Positions 34,939 through 42,907 of a DNA stretch of 64,000 bases are shown piece by piece. The notes beneath the pieces are model-generated. The model was not told where the DNA came from and did not search any database. It saw nothing but the letters and a program-made list of their open reading frames with translations. Origin of the DNA: Streptomyces xinghaiensis S187 (GTDB lineage Bacteria; Actinomycetota; Actinomycetes; Streptomycetales; Streptomycetaceae). Position numbers and translations under genes: made by a program. How positions within the stretch are numbered: the first letter of the stretch is position 1; the number at the start of each line of letters is the position of its first letter. The stretch spans positions 3,348,001-3,412,000 of the forward strand of contig NZ_CP023202.1 of NCBI RefSeq assembly GCF_000220705.2. Direction: 5' to 3'.

Positions 34939-35456
34939 CGGCCGGTCCCTCCGTAGACGACGGCCTCGTCGCTGTCGCTGTCCAGGCCGAAGGCGGTGTG
35001 CACGGCGCGCACGGCCTCGTTGACCTCGTCGGCGCGGATGACCACGGAGATGCGGATCTCGGAGGTGGAGATCAGCTCGATGTTGACCCCGGCCTTGGAG
35101 AGCGCCTCGAAGTAGGTCGCGGTGACGCCCGGGTTGGTCTTCATGCCGGCGCCGACCAGCGACACCTTCGCGACCTGGTCGTCGTAGCGCAGGGACTGGA
35201 AGCCGACGGCGTCCTTGGTCCGCTCCAGCGCCGAGATGGCCTTCTTGCCGTCCGTCATCGGCAGCGTGAAGGTGATGTCGGTGAGGCCGGTGGTGGCCGC
35301 CGACACGTTCTGCACGACCATGTCGATGTTGATCTCGGCGTCCGAGATCGCCCGGAAGATCTTGGCGGCCTCGCCCGGCTTGTCGGGCACCCCGACGACC
35401 GTGACCTTCGCCTCGGACGTGTCGTGCGCGACACCGGAAATGAGTGCCTGCTCCAT
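34935..35456 (-). CDS. internal beta-subunit start of aspartate kinase
   Basis: Within lysC an ATG at 35454-35456 (MEQALISGVAHDTSEAKVTV) is preceded by GAGGGG eight bases upstream, a stronger ribosome site than expected by chance. Translation from it would give a 173-residue protein comprising only the two ACT domains, as the beta subunit of alpha2-beta2 aspartate kinases in Corynebacterium and Bacillus. This follows from family knowledge and the visible site, not from any measurement. Confidence 0.7.
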   Translation of the reverse strand: MEQALISGVAHDTSEAKVTVVGVPDKPGEAAKIFRAISDAEINIDMVVQNVSAATTGLTDITFTLPMTDGKKAISALERTKDAVGFQSLRYDDQVAKVSLVGAGMKTNPGVTATYFEALSKAGVNIELISTSEIRISVVIRADEVNEAVRAVHTAFGLDSDSDEAVVYGGTGR

Positions 35457-36206
35457 CGGCTGGTCCCCTCGCGGTTCGTTGCTGACCCAGGTTCCCTGCA
35501 GTCCGGAGAAAGAGGACCGCACGTGGATCGGGATGTTGTATCGGCGTGCGTACTCGACGCAGCGGTGCAGGAGCACCTTGGAGCCGGAGCTCGCCAGCTC
35601 CAGCATGTCCTCGGACGCGATCCAGTCGATCTTCCGGGCCTTCTTGACGACCCGCGGGTCGGCGGTGAAGACGCCGTCGACGTCCGTGTAGATCTCGCAC
35701 ACCTCGGCGTCGAGCGCCGCGGCGAGGGCGACGGCGGTGGTGTCGGAACCACCGCGGCCGAGGGTGGTGATGTCCTTCTTGTCCGCGGAGACGCCCTGGA
35801 AACCGGCCACGATGGCGACGTTGCCCTCGTCCACCGAACTGCGGATCCGGCCGGGCGTGACGTCGATGATCCGGGCCTTGTTGTGGACCGAGTCGGTGAT
35901 GACACCGGCCTGGCTGCCCGTGAAGGACTGCGCCTCGTGGCCCAGGTTTTTGATCGCCATCGCCAGCAGGGCCATGGAGATCCGCTCTCCGGCGGTCAGC
36001 AGCATGTCGAACTCGCGCCCCGAGGGCATCGGGGACACCTCTTCCGCGAGTTCGATCAGCTCGTCCGTCGTATCGCCCATCGCGGACACCACGACGACCA
36101 CTTGGTGGCCGTTCTTCTTGGCTTCCACGACCCTCTTGGCGACGCGCTTGATGCCCTCGGCATCGGCGACGGAGGAGCCGCCGTACTTCTGTACGACAAG
36201 GCCCAC
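34935..36206 (-). CDS. lysC: aspartate kinase
   Basis: The 423-residue enzyme phosphorylates aspartate, the first step of the aspartate family. The kinase domain opens with VVQKYGGSSVADAEGIKRVA and holds TLGRGGSDTTAVALAAALDA; two ACT domains follow residue 260 (TVVGVPDKPGEAAKIFRAIS, SLVGAGMKTNPGVTATYFEA), which sense lysine and threonine in this family. An internal in-frame start at residue 251 would give the separate beta subunit. It is coupled to asd. Confidence 0.97.
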   Translation of the reverse strand: MGLVVQKYGGSSVADAEGIKRVAKRVVEAKKNGHQVVVVVSAMGDTTDELIELAEEVSPMPSGREFDMLLTAGERISMALLAMAIKNLGHEAQSFTGSQAGVITDSVHNKARIIDVTPGRIRSSVDEGNVAIVAGFQGVSADKKDITTLGRGGSDTTAVALAAALDAEVCEIYTDVDGVFTADPRVVKKARKIDWIASEDMLELASSGSKVLLHRCVEYARRYNIPIHVRSSFSGLQGTWVSNEPRGDQPMEQALISGVAHDTSEAKVTVVGVPDKPGEAAKIFRAISDAEINIDMVVQNVSAATTGLTDITFTLPMTDGKKAISALERTKDAVGFQSLRYDDQVAKVSLVGAGMKTNPGVTATYFEALSKAGVNIELISTSEIRISVVIRADEVNEAVRAVHTAFGLDSDSDEAVVYGGTGR

Positions 36207-36314
36207 GGTGCGCTCCTCGCAACTCTTGTCTTCCGGGGGCCCCGCGGCGAAGCGGAACCCTGCGGTCGGCTCAGTTTATCGAGCGGGCGAAAACGGACGC
36301 CCGGGTTTCACCCA

Positions 36315-36331
36315 CTGAGACACCGTCTCAG
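36315..36331. repeat. short perfect hairpin upstream of lysC
   Basis: CTGAGAC (36315-36321) and GTCTCAG (36325-36331) form a 7-bp stem with a 3-base loop, about 110 bases upstream of the lysC start. The same heptamer recurs in the larger hairpin at 36426-36492. It may be a regulatory or terminator element. Confidence 0.4.
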
Positions 36332-36425
36332 AACATGATCACCGGGCGGGCGTCCCCACCCGCTCCAGCGACGACCCCTGCCCGGTTTCCGGCACCCCAC
36401 ACGGGAAGGAGACGCAGCTCACGTA

Positions 36426-36492
36426 CTGAGACGGCGCGTAACGGGATGCTCACGGTCCCGCACCCGGGGCGGGCTGCGGGGAGCCGTCTCAG
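36426..36492. terminator. 10-bp inverted repeat over the ktrA stop
   Basis: CTGAGACGGC (36426-36435) and GCCGTCTCAG (36483-36492) are perfect inverted copies with a 47-base loop. The second arm contains the ktrA stop codon. It could end the potassium operon transcript, though the loop is long. Confidence 0.45.
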
Positions 36493-37151
36493 GGGAGATT
36501 GGCGAAACGTTCGACCTTGTCGATGCGGCCGAGGATGAGGATGACGTCCCCGTAGGCCAGGACGGTGTCGGAGGTGGTGTGGGTGAACTCGCCGCCGGAG
36601 GGCTGGACGGCGACCACGGTGACGTCGTGCCGGTTCCGCACCCGGGCCTCGCGCAGCGGCACGCCGACGAGCTCCCGGGGCGGGCTGACCTTGACGAGCG
36701 CGTGCGCCGGGTCGAGTTCGATGTAGTCGAGCATCCGGCCGGAGACCAGATGGGCCACCCGCTCGCCCATGTCGTGCTCGGGGAAGACGACGTGGTGAGC
36801 GCCGATCCGGTCCAGGATCCGGCCATGCTGGATGCTGATCGCCTTGGCCCAGATGGTCTCGATCTCCAGCTCGGTCAGGAGCGAGGTGACCAGGATGCTG
36901 GACTCGATGTCCGAGCCGATGGCGACCACGGCGCGCGAGAAGTCGGGCACGCCCAGCTGACGCAGCGCCTCGATGTCCGTGCAGTCCGCGGTGACGGTGT
37001 GGGTGAGCCGGCCCGACAGGCTCTGCACCACCTTGGGCCTGCTGTCGACGGCCAGGACCTCGGTGCCCCGGCTGGTGAGCTCCAGGGCCAGGGAGCTCCC
37101 GAAGCGGCCCAGGCCGATCACGACGACGGGTTCCCTGCTGCTGTCAGCCAA
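36489..37151 (-). CDS. ktrA: potassium uptake regulatory subunit (KtrA/TrkA)
   Basis: The 220-residue protein is a cytoplasmic RCK gating subunit: a Rossmann NAD/ATP-binding fold (VVVIGLGRFGSSLALELTSR with Asp in AVDSRPKVVQSL) and a C-terminal RCK_C domain (LVGVPLREARVRNRHDVTVV, TVLAYGDVILILGRIDKVER). It gates the KtrB channel-like subunit encoded directly upstream, overlapping it by eight bases. Confidence 0.92.
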   Translation of the reverse strand: MADSSREPVVVIGLGRFGSSLALELTSRGTEVLAVDSRPKVVQSLSGRLTHTVTADCTDIEALRQLGVPDFSRAVVAIGSDIESSILVTSLLTELEIETIWAKAISIQHGRILDRIGAHHVVFPEHDMGERVAHLVSGRMLDYIELDPAHALVKVSPPRELVGVPLREARVRNRHDVTVVAVQPSGGEFTHTTSDTVLAYGDVILILGRIDKVERFANLP

Positions 37152-38526
37152 CGATGGTCCTCTCCTCGGGAAGCTCGTAGCGGCGGGCGCGGTCGCGCAG
37201 GGCGAGGGCGGACGCCACGGTCAGGGGGCCGAGCCTGCCCACGAACATCAGGACGGTCAGGAGCACCTTCCCGGCCGGTGGCAGATCGCCGGTGATCCCG
37301 GTGGACAGACCCACCGTGGCGAAGGCCGAGATCGCCTCGAACAGTACTTGGTCCAGGCTGTAGGAGGTGAGGACCAGCAGGTTGAAGGTCGCCAGCGCCA
37401 CACCGCCGACGCTCAGCAGCACGATGGCGAGCGCCTGCCGCTGGTTGCTCTCGGGCACCCGGCGCCGCCCGACCTGCACCCCCGGCTCGCCCCGCATCTC
37501 CGCCCACAGCACGAACGCGAGCAGCCCGAAGGTCGTCACCTTGATCCCGCCGGCGGTGCCCGCGCTGCCCCCGCCGATGAACATCAGGACATCGGTCGCC
37601 AGCAGGCTCTCGGGCACCTGGGCCGAGGTGTCGATGCTGTTGAAGCCCGCCGTGCGGGACATCACCGAGGCGAAGAAGCCCGCCAGCCACTTCCCGGGAG
37701 TGTCCAGCGGACCCAGCGTCCGGGGGTTGGTGTACTCGGCGGAGGTGATCACGAGGGTGCCCACGACGAGCAGGACCGACGTCAGCACGACGGTGATCCG
37801 GGTCAGCACCGACCACGACCGCGGCCGCCGCCAGCCCCGCGCCAGCTCGAAGACGACGGGGAACCCGAGACCGCCGACGACGACGGCCGCCGCGATCGGC
37901 AGGCACACCCACGGGTCGTCCACGTATCCCATGAGGCTGTCGGAGTTGAGGGAGAAACCGGCGTTGTTGAAGGCGGAGACCGAGTGGAAGACGGCGTCGT
38001 AGAGGGAGGCACCGAGAGGACGGTCGTGGACGGTGAGGAACACCACGGCGAGCACCGCCGCCACCACCGCCTCGACGGCCAGGCTGAACAGCACGATATT
38101 GCGGACGACGCGGCGCATCCCCCGCATGCTGAGCGTCTTGGTCTCCATCTGCGCCAGGAGCCGGGTGCGCAGCCGCAGCCGGCGCGACACCAGCACCGCG
38201 AGCAGCGTGGCCAGCGTCATGATGCCCAGGCCCCCGGCCTGGATGAGCACCAGGATGGTGACCTCGCCGAAGGTGGACCAGTGCCCGGCGGTGTCCACGG
38301 TGACCAGACCCGTCACGCACACCGCGGAGGTGGCGGTGAAGACCGCGTCGACCAGATGCGTGCGCTCCCCGGTCTCCGTGGCCACGGGGAGCGACAGCAG
38401 CACCGTGCCGACGGCCACCGCCGCCGCGAACCCGCCGACGAGAATCTGCCCCGGATGGCGCAGCGGGGCCGCCACCCCGGGGCGGTAGCCGCTCCGTCCG
38501 AAGCGCTTCGCCACGATGCCGGTCAC
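37144..38526 (-). CDS. ktrB: potassium transporter membrane subunit (KtrB/TrkH)
   Basis: The 460-residue membrane protein has the four M1-P-M2 repeats of the Trk/Ktr/HKT family, with selectivity-filter regions around SAVCVTGLVTVDT, SAFNNAGFSLNSDS, SRTAGFNSIDTS and FATVGLSTGITGD. It imports K+ driven by Na+ or proton gradients or membrane potential, with KtrA as its regulator. The GTG at 38524-38526 is the start. The two genes form an operon. Confidence 0.93.
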   Translation of the reverse strand: MTGIVAKRFGRSGYRPGVAAPLRHPGQILVGGFAAAVAVGTVLLSLPVATETGERTHLVDAVFTATSAVCVTGLVTVDTAGHWSTFGEVTILVLIQAGGLGIMTLATLLAVLVSRRLRLRTRLLAQMETKTLSMRGMRRVVRNIVLFSLAVEAVVAAVLAVVFLTVHDRPLGASLYDAVFHSVSAFNNAGFSLNSDSLMGYVDDPWVCLPIAAAVVVGGLGFPVVFELARGWRRPRSWSVLTRITVVLTSVLLVVGTLVITSAEYTNPRTLGPLDTPGKWLAGFFASVMSRTAGFNSIDTSAQVPESLLATDVLMFIGGGSAGTAGGIKVTTFGLLAFVLWAEMRGEPGVQVGRRRVPESNQRQALAIVLLSVGGVALATFNLLVLTSYSLDQVLFEAISAFATVGLSTGITGDLPPAGKVLLTVLMFVGRLGPLTVASALALRDRARRYELPEERTIVG

Positions 38527-38789
38527 CGGGGCACCGCCGGGGCGACCGGGGCAGCCGCGTGGGCCGTACCGGTGTCCCCGTCCGGCCGTCCCACCGCGGC
38601 CGTCATGCTCCTCCGCACGTCACGTCTCCGCACACCGTTCCGCACTCCGCTCCGCGCTCCGCGGCACGGGACCCATCATGCTGCCGCGCTGCTCACCCGC
38701 TGCGCCCCGGGCCGGGCGGGGCGGTCGCGGTTGCGGGGCAGTGCGGGGCGGGCATATGACCGCACCCGCACTCAGTGTGAACGAACCGG

Positions 38790-39845
38790 TCACGGGCGTC
38801 CCGCCGGGGGGATGCGCTCGGCGGACGGGGGCGGGCCCGGCGGGGTGCCGTCGCCGAAGGGACGGCCGCCGAGCTGCTCGCGGTGGTGGGGGGTGAGCCA
38901 GCCGGAGAGGTCCGGGCCGGCGGGGACGATGCCCGTCGGATTGATGCCGGTGTGGACCCGGTGGTAGTGGCACTTGATGTGGTCGAAGTCCACGGTGTCG
39001 CCGAAGCCGGGCGTCTGGTAAAGGTCGCGGGCGTAGGCCCACAGCACCGGGTCCTCGCTGAGTTTCCGCAGGTTGCACTTGAAGTGCCCGTGGTAGACGG
39101 CGTCGAAGCGCACGAGGGTGGTGAACAGCCGGATGTCCGCCTCCGTGATGCTGTCGCCGACCAGATAGCGGCGGTCGGCCAGGCGTCCGGAGACCAGCTC
39201 CAGGCGGCGGAAGACGCCCCGGAACGCCTCCTCGTACTCGTCCTGGCCGGTGGCGAAACCGGCTTGGTAGACGCCGTTGTTGACGTCCCGGTAGACGCCC
39301 TCCATCACCTCGTCGATCTCGTCGCGCAGGGGCTCGGGGTAGAGATCGGGGGCGCCGGGACGGTGCAGGGCCGTCCACTCGGTGGCGAGGTCCAGGGTGA
39401 GGCGCTGGTAGTCGTTGGTGACGAGCCTGCCGGAGGGTATGTCGACGACCGCGGGAACGCTGACGCCGCCCGGGTGGTCCTTCTCCCGCGCCTCGTACGC
39501 CTCGCTCAGGAAGCGGATGCCGAGGACGGGGTCGCGGCCGTCCGGGTCGAGGGTGAAACGCCAGCTCCGGTCGTCCTGGACGGGGTCCGCGACGGCGAGC
39601 GACAGCGCGTCCTCCAGGCCGAGCAGCCGCCGGGAGACCAGGGCACGGCTCGCCCAGGGGCAGGCGCGGCTGACGGCCAGGCGGTAGCGGCCGGCTTCGA
39701 CCGGCCAGCCGTCGCGGGCGTCGGCCGTGATCCGGTCGGTGAAGTGGCTCTTCGAGCGCCGGAAGGGTTGGTGTCCGTAGGCCGTGTTGCTGTTGGGGCC
39801 GTTCGCCCCGGGGCCGGCGGTGTCCGTCCCGGCGGTGCCGTCCAT
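38790..39845 (-). CDS. glutathionyl-hydroquinone reductase-type enzyme
   Basis: The 351-residue protein belongs to the Xi-class GST-like ECM4/YqjG group: the catalytic Cys62 in VSRACPWASRALV, NDYQRLTLDLATEW in the linker, and a helical domain with AFRGVFRRLELVSGRLADRR and YLVGDSITEADIRLF; the end reads FDHIKCHYHRVHTGINPTGI. These enzymes reduce glutathionylated or mycothiolated quinones. Streptomyces lack glutathione, so mycothiol is the more likely thiol here (inference). It lies alone between the potassium genes and the rhamnose cluster. Confidence 0.9.
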   Translation of the reverse strand: MDGTAGTDTAGPGANGPNSNTAYGHQPFRRSKSHFTDRITADARDGWPVEAGRYRLAVSRACPWASRALVSRRLLGLEDALSLAVADPVQDDRSWRFTLDPDGRDPVLGIRFLSEAYEAREKDHPGGVSVPAVVDIPSGRLVTNDYQRLTLDLATEWTALHRPGAPDLYPEPLRDEIDEVMEGVYRDVNNGVYQAGFATGQDEYEEAFRGVFRRLELVSGRLADRRYLVGDSITEADIRLFTTLVRFDAVYHGHFKCNLRKLSEDPVLWAYARDLYQTPGFGDTVDFDHIKCHYHRVHTGINPTGIVPAGPDLSGWLTPHHREQLGGRPFGDGTPPGPPPSAERIPPAGRP

Positions 39846-39989
39846 CGGTCGCTCCTCCCGCAGTGCTCGCGCCCGGACCACTTCGGCGGCGGCGGTGTGC
39901 GGTGCCGGTTCCGCGGGCGGTGGGCATCGGTCTCCGTTCGTCTGCCCGGTTCCGGAGGGGATGTGCCCCTGAGGTCCGGTACGGACGGT

Positions 39990-40011
39990 CCGGCCCGGCC
40001 GGCCGGGCCGG
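39990..40011. terminator. 22-base perfect palindrome
   Basis: CCGGCCCGGCC followed by its exact inverted copy lies in the 236-base gap after the LacI gene stop and before the GST-like gene. Such GC palindromes often act as terminators in Streptomyces, though without a loop and in GC-rich DNA this may be fortuitous. Confidence 0.35.
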
Positions 40012-40081
40012 TGCGCGCCGGCAGGCGGAAGGGCAGCGGCAGACCGCCCCGCCTCGAACGTCCCCGTCCGCCCGGCCGGCG

Positions 40082-41104
40082 TCAGCGGCGCGGCAGGCTC
40101 GAGTCGCGGACGACGAGTTCGGGCTGGAGGACGATGTGCTCGTGGCGGTGGTCCGCCATGTCGCCGCCGGACTCCTGGAGGAGCAGTTCGGCGGCCAGCG
40201 TGCCCATCCGGACGGCCGGCTGGCGGACCGAGGTCAGCGGGACGGTCGCGGCCGCGGCGAACTCGATGTCGTCGTAGCCCACGATGGCCATGTCCCGGGG
40301 CACGGCCACCCCGGCGGCGAACATCGACTGGAGCAGGCCCAGCGCCAGCAGGTCGTTGGCGCAGAACGCGGCGGTGGGGCGGTCGGCCAGGCCCAGCAGC
40401 CTGGCTCCCGCGTCGCGTCCGGCGGGGACGTCCAGGCTCTCGGTGGGGATCTCGCGGAGCGTGTCCGCCTCCAGTCCGGCCTCGGCGAGGGCCCGGAGGG
40501 CGCCCTCGCGGCGGTCGCGGATCTGCTGGAGGTGCGGCGGTCCGCTGATGTACGCGATGGAGCGGTGGCCGGCCGCCACCAGGTGCCGGACCGCCAGGGC
40601 GCCGCCCGCCACGTCGTCCACCGAGACGGAGCACTCGGCCGCGTCCGCCGCCACCCGGTCCACCAGCACGAACGGGATGCCGTGCCGGCGGAAGGCGTCC
40701 AGGTTGCGGCCGGTGGCGTCGGCCGGGGTGAGCAGGACGCCGCGCACCCGCTGCTCGGCGAAGAGGGAGAGGTACTCGGCCTCCTCCTCCGGGCTCTGCG
40801 CGCTGTTGCACACCATGACGCGCATCCCGGCCGCCCGCGCCGCGCGTTCGGCGCCGCGCGCGACGTCCACGAAGAAGGGGTTGCCCATGTCGAGGACGAG
40901 CAGGGCGACGATACGGCTCCGGCCGGCCCGCAGCTGGCGGGCCGACTCGCTGCGGACGTAGCCCAGCCGTTCGATGGCGGACTGGACCCGGGCACGGGTC
41001 TCCACCGCCACCGCGTCCGGGCGGTTGATCACATTGGAGACCGTGCCGACGGAGACCCCGGCGGCCCTGGCCACGTCCTTGATGCCCACCGACTGCGCCG
41101 CCAT
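40082..41104 (-). CDS. LacI-family regulator of rhamnose genes
   Basis: The 340-residue repressor has the LacI helix-turn-helix (IKDVARAAGVSVGTVSNVIN, then RARVQSAIERLGYVRSESAR) and a periplasmic-binding-protein-like effector domain (SRIVALLVLDMGNPFFVDVA to VVRDSSLPRR). It lies at the end of the minus-strand rhamnose transport genes and presumably responds to L-rhamnose or a breakdown product and represses both arms. Operator candidates are at 46782-46801 and 46951-46964. It starts at the ATG before AAQSVGIKDV. Confidence 0.92.
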   Translation of the reverse strand: MAAQSVGIKDVARAAGVSVGTVSNVINRPDAVAVETRARVQSAIERLGYVRSESARQLRAGRSRIVALLVLDMGNPFFVDVARGAERAARAAGMRVMVCNSAQSPEEEAEYLSLFAEQRVRGVLLTPADATGRNLDAFRRHGIPFVLVDRVAADAAECSVSVDDVAGGALAVRHLVAAGHRSIAYISGPPHLQQIRDRREGALRALAEAGLEADTLREIPTESLDVPAGRDAGARLLGLADRPTAAFCANDLLALGLLQSMFAAGVAVPRDMAIVGYDDIEFAAAATVPLTSVRQPAVRMGTLAAELLLQESGGDMADHRHEHIVLQPELVVRDSSLPRR

Positions 41105-41365
41105 CAGAGCACCGCCCCGGGGACTCGGGCCCGGACCCCGGTTCCGGCACGGGTTCCGGCCCCGTCCGCCCCGCCTCCGGGGCCGATCGGTGCGCGCGTG
41201 ACGGCGGGGACGCGGGTGACCATCCGGGACTCCTGGAACTGGGGCGGGTGCGAGGCGGAACAGGGGCATGGGCATGGGCATGGGCGCGGGCGTCCACGAG
41301 GACGGGGGCGTCCACGAGGGCGGGCGCCGCGGTGAGGGCCGGGGCACGGGCCAGGGCACGGCGCC
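41105..41365. repeat. low-complexity G-rich gap between rhaM and lacI gene
   Basis: The gap holds short tandem units on the plus strand: GGGCAT three times near 41266-41283, then GGGCGTCCACGAGG twice near 41288-41315. No gene is visible. The G-runs could form quadruplex-like structures in DNA or mRNA. Confidence 0.6.
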
Positions 41366-41686
41366 TCAGTCCAGATGGAAGACCTCGGCCAGCGGGCGCA
41401 TGGCCTCGTCCGGCCGCGCCCCGCCGGGTGTCTCGAAGAAGGGCGCCATCTCCGCCTGCCAGCGGGCGTTGACCTCCGTCTCCGCCATCGCCCGCAGGGC
41501 GGCCCCGAAGTCGTCCGTCTCCAGATAGCCGACGAGCAGGCCGTCCTCGCGCAGGAAGAGCGAGTAGTTGCGCCAGCCGGCCGCGGAGAGCGCGTCGAGC
41601 ATCTCCGGCCAGACGGCGGCGTGCCGCTCCCGGTACTCGTCGATGCGCTCCCGGCGGACCTGGAGCAGAAAGCAGACACGCCGCAT
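41366..41686 (-). CDS. rhaM: L-rhamnose mutarotase
   Basis: The 106-residue protein interconverts the alpha and beta anomers of L-rhamnose so that the isomerase can use it. Family residues are visible: VCFLLQVRRERIDEYRERHA, AVWPEMLDALSAAGWRNYSL and the MAPFFETPGG block near the C-terminus. It is cytoplasmic and sits between the binding-protein gene and the LacI gene on the same strand, 33 bases after the former's stop. Confidence 0.95.
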   Translation of the reverse strand: MRRVCFLLQVRRERIDEYRERHAAVWPEMLDALSAAGWRNYSLFLREDGLLVGYLETDDFGAALRAMAETEVNARWQAEMAPFFETPGGARPDEAMRPLAEVFHLD

Positions 41687-41719
41687 GTCCGGTCCCCTTC
41701 CGGTCCCCGTCGGCCGGGC

Positions 41720-42805
41720 TCAGAAGTCGAAGTCGTCGATGTTGTCCTCGGTGAAGACCGCCGGAGGGCCGAGAACGACCTCTCCGTCCGTGCCGATCGT
41801 GTACTCACCGAGCTCCCCGGCCGTGAACGTCTCGCCCTCCGCACCGGTGATCTGCCCGGAGGCGAGGGCCGCCGCGGCGTAGGCGCCGAGGTAGCCCAGC
41901 TTCTCCGGGTCCCACAGGGAGAACCGCTCCACCGTGCCGTCCTTAATGTACTTGCGCATCTGGTTGGGCGTGCCGAGGCCGTTCAGGACGACCTTCTTCT
42001 TGTACGAGGAGTCGCTGAGGTAGCGGGCCGCCGCGGAGATGCCGACGGTGGTGGGCGAGATGATGCCCTTCAGGTCCGGGTACGCCTGGAGGAGTCCCTG
42101 GGTCTGCTGGAAGGACTTCTGGTCGGCGTCGTCGCCGTACGCGACCCGGACCAGATCCATCTTCCGGTAGGCGGGCTTCGTCAGCTCGTCCTTCATGTAG
42201 CGGATCCACGCGTTCTGGTTGGTGGCGTTCTGCGTGGCGGAGAGGATCGCGATCTTGCCCTGGTGACCGATCTGCTCGGCCATGTCGCGGACGAGGCTGC
42301 GGCCGATCTCCTCGGTGCTCGCCTGGTTGATGAAGAGCTGGCGGCAGTCCTTGGCGGTGTCGGAGTCGTAGGCGACGACCTTGATGTCCTTCCGCATCGC
42401 CTGCTTGAGCGGTCCGCACACGGCGTTGGGGTCGTTGGCGGCGATGAGGATCGCGTCCTGCCGCTGCCGGACGAGGGTGTTGATGTACGAGACCTGGGAG
42501 GAGGCGCCGGCGTCGGAGGGGCCGACCTCCTTGCCGGTGCCGCCGAACTCCGCGGCCGCGGCGATGCCCGCCTCGTCGACGATCTTCTCGTAGGGGTTGT
42601 TGATCTGCTTGGGCAGGAAGGCCAGTTTGAGGCCCTTCCTCAGCGGGGCGTCCGGGTCGGCGGTGGCGCCGGAGCCCCGGGAGGCGGCGGCCTTCTCCTC
42701 CGAGTCCTTGGTGGTGCCGGAGCAGCCGGCCAGGACGGTGGCCAGGGCGCAGGCGGCGGCAGTCGCCGCGGCGGCCCGGCGCCGGGCGGGGAGGTTCGCG
42801 TACAT
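41720..42805 (-). CDS. rhaS: rhamnose ABC transporter substrate-binding protein
   Basis: The 361-residue lipoprotein has a basic start and lipobox VLAGC with Cys28, then a type I periplasmic-binding fold: LKLAFLPKQINNPYEKIVDE, DAILIAANDPNAVCGPLKQA, ISPTTVGISAAARYLSDS, VVLNGLGTPNQMRKYIKDGT. It matches the RhaS group of rhamnose-binding proteins. It captures L-rhamnose outside the membrane for RhaT/P/Q, whose genes lie upstream in the same operon. Confidence 0.93.
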   Translation of the reverse strand: MYANLPARRRAAAATAAACALATVLAGCSGTTKDSEEKAAASRGSGATADPDAPLRKGLKLAFLPKQINNPYEKIVDEAGIAAAAEFGGTGKEVGPSDAGASSQVSYINTLVRQRQDAILIAANDPNAVCGPLKQAMRKDIKVVAYDSDTAKDCRQLFINQASTEEIGRSLVRDMAEQIGHQGKIAILSATQNATNQNAWIRYMKDELTKPAYRKMDLVRVAYGDDADQKSFQQTQGLLQAYPDLKGIISPTTVGISAAARYLSDSSYKKKVVLNGLGTPNQMRKYIKDGTVERFSLWDPEKLGYLGAYAAAALASGQITGAEGETFTAGELGEYTIGTDGEVVLGPPAVFTEDNIDDFDF

Positions 42806-42853
42806 GGCGGTGGGCCTTTCGGGAGGGCGGGACGGGACGTCGGGGGTGGCGCG

Positions 42854-42907
42854 GCGGGCTTCGGGAGCGGAACGGCGGATGCGGGCTTCGGGAGCGGGAC
42901 GGCGGAT
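42854..42907. repeat. 27-base tandem repeat between rhaQ and rhaS
   Basis: The unit GCGGGCTTCGGGAGCGGAAC plus seven bases occurs at 42854-42880 and again, with one or two changes, at 42881-42907. The second copy touches the rhaQ stop. It fills most of the 101-base gap between the permease and binding-protein genes, and may modulate their relative expression or simply be slippage. Confidence 0.75.

Noticed and set aside
33835..36222. A single 795-residue minus-strand frame suggesting an lysC-asd fusion
   Set aside because: The lysC sequence is in a different frame and ends with its own stop at 34935; only the asd part of the long frame is coding.
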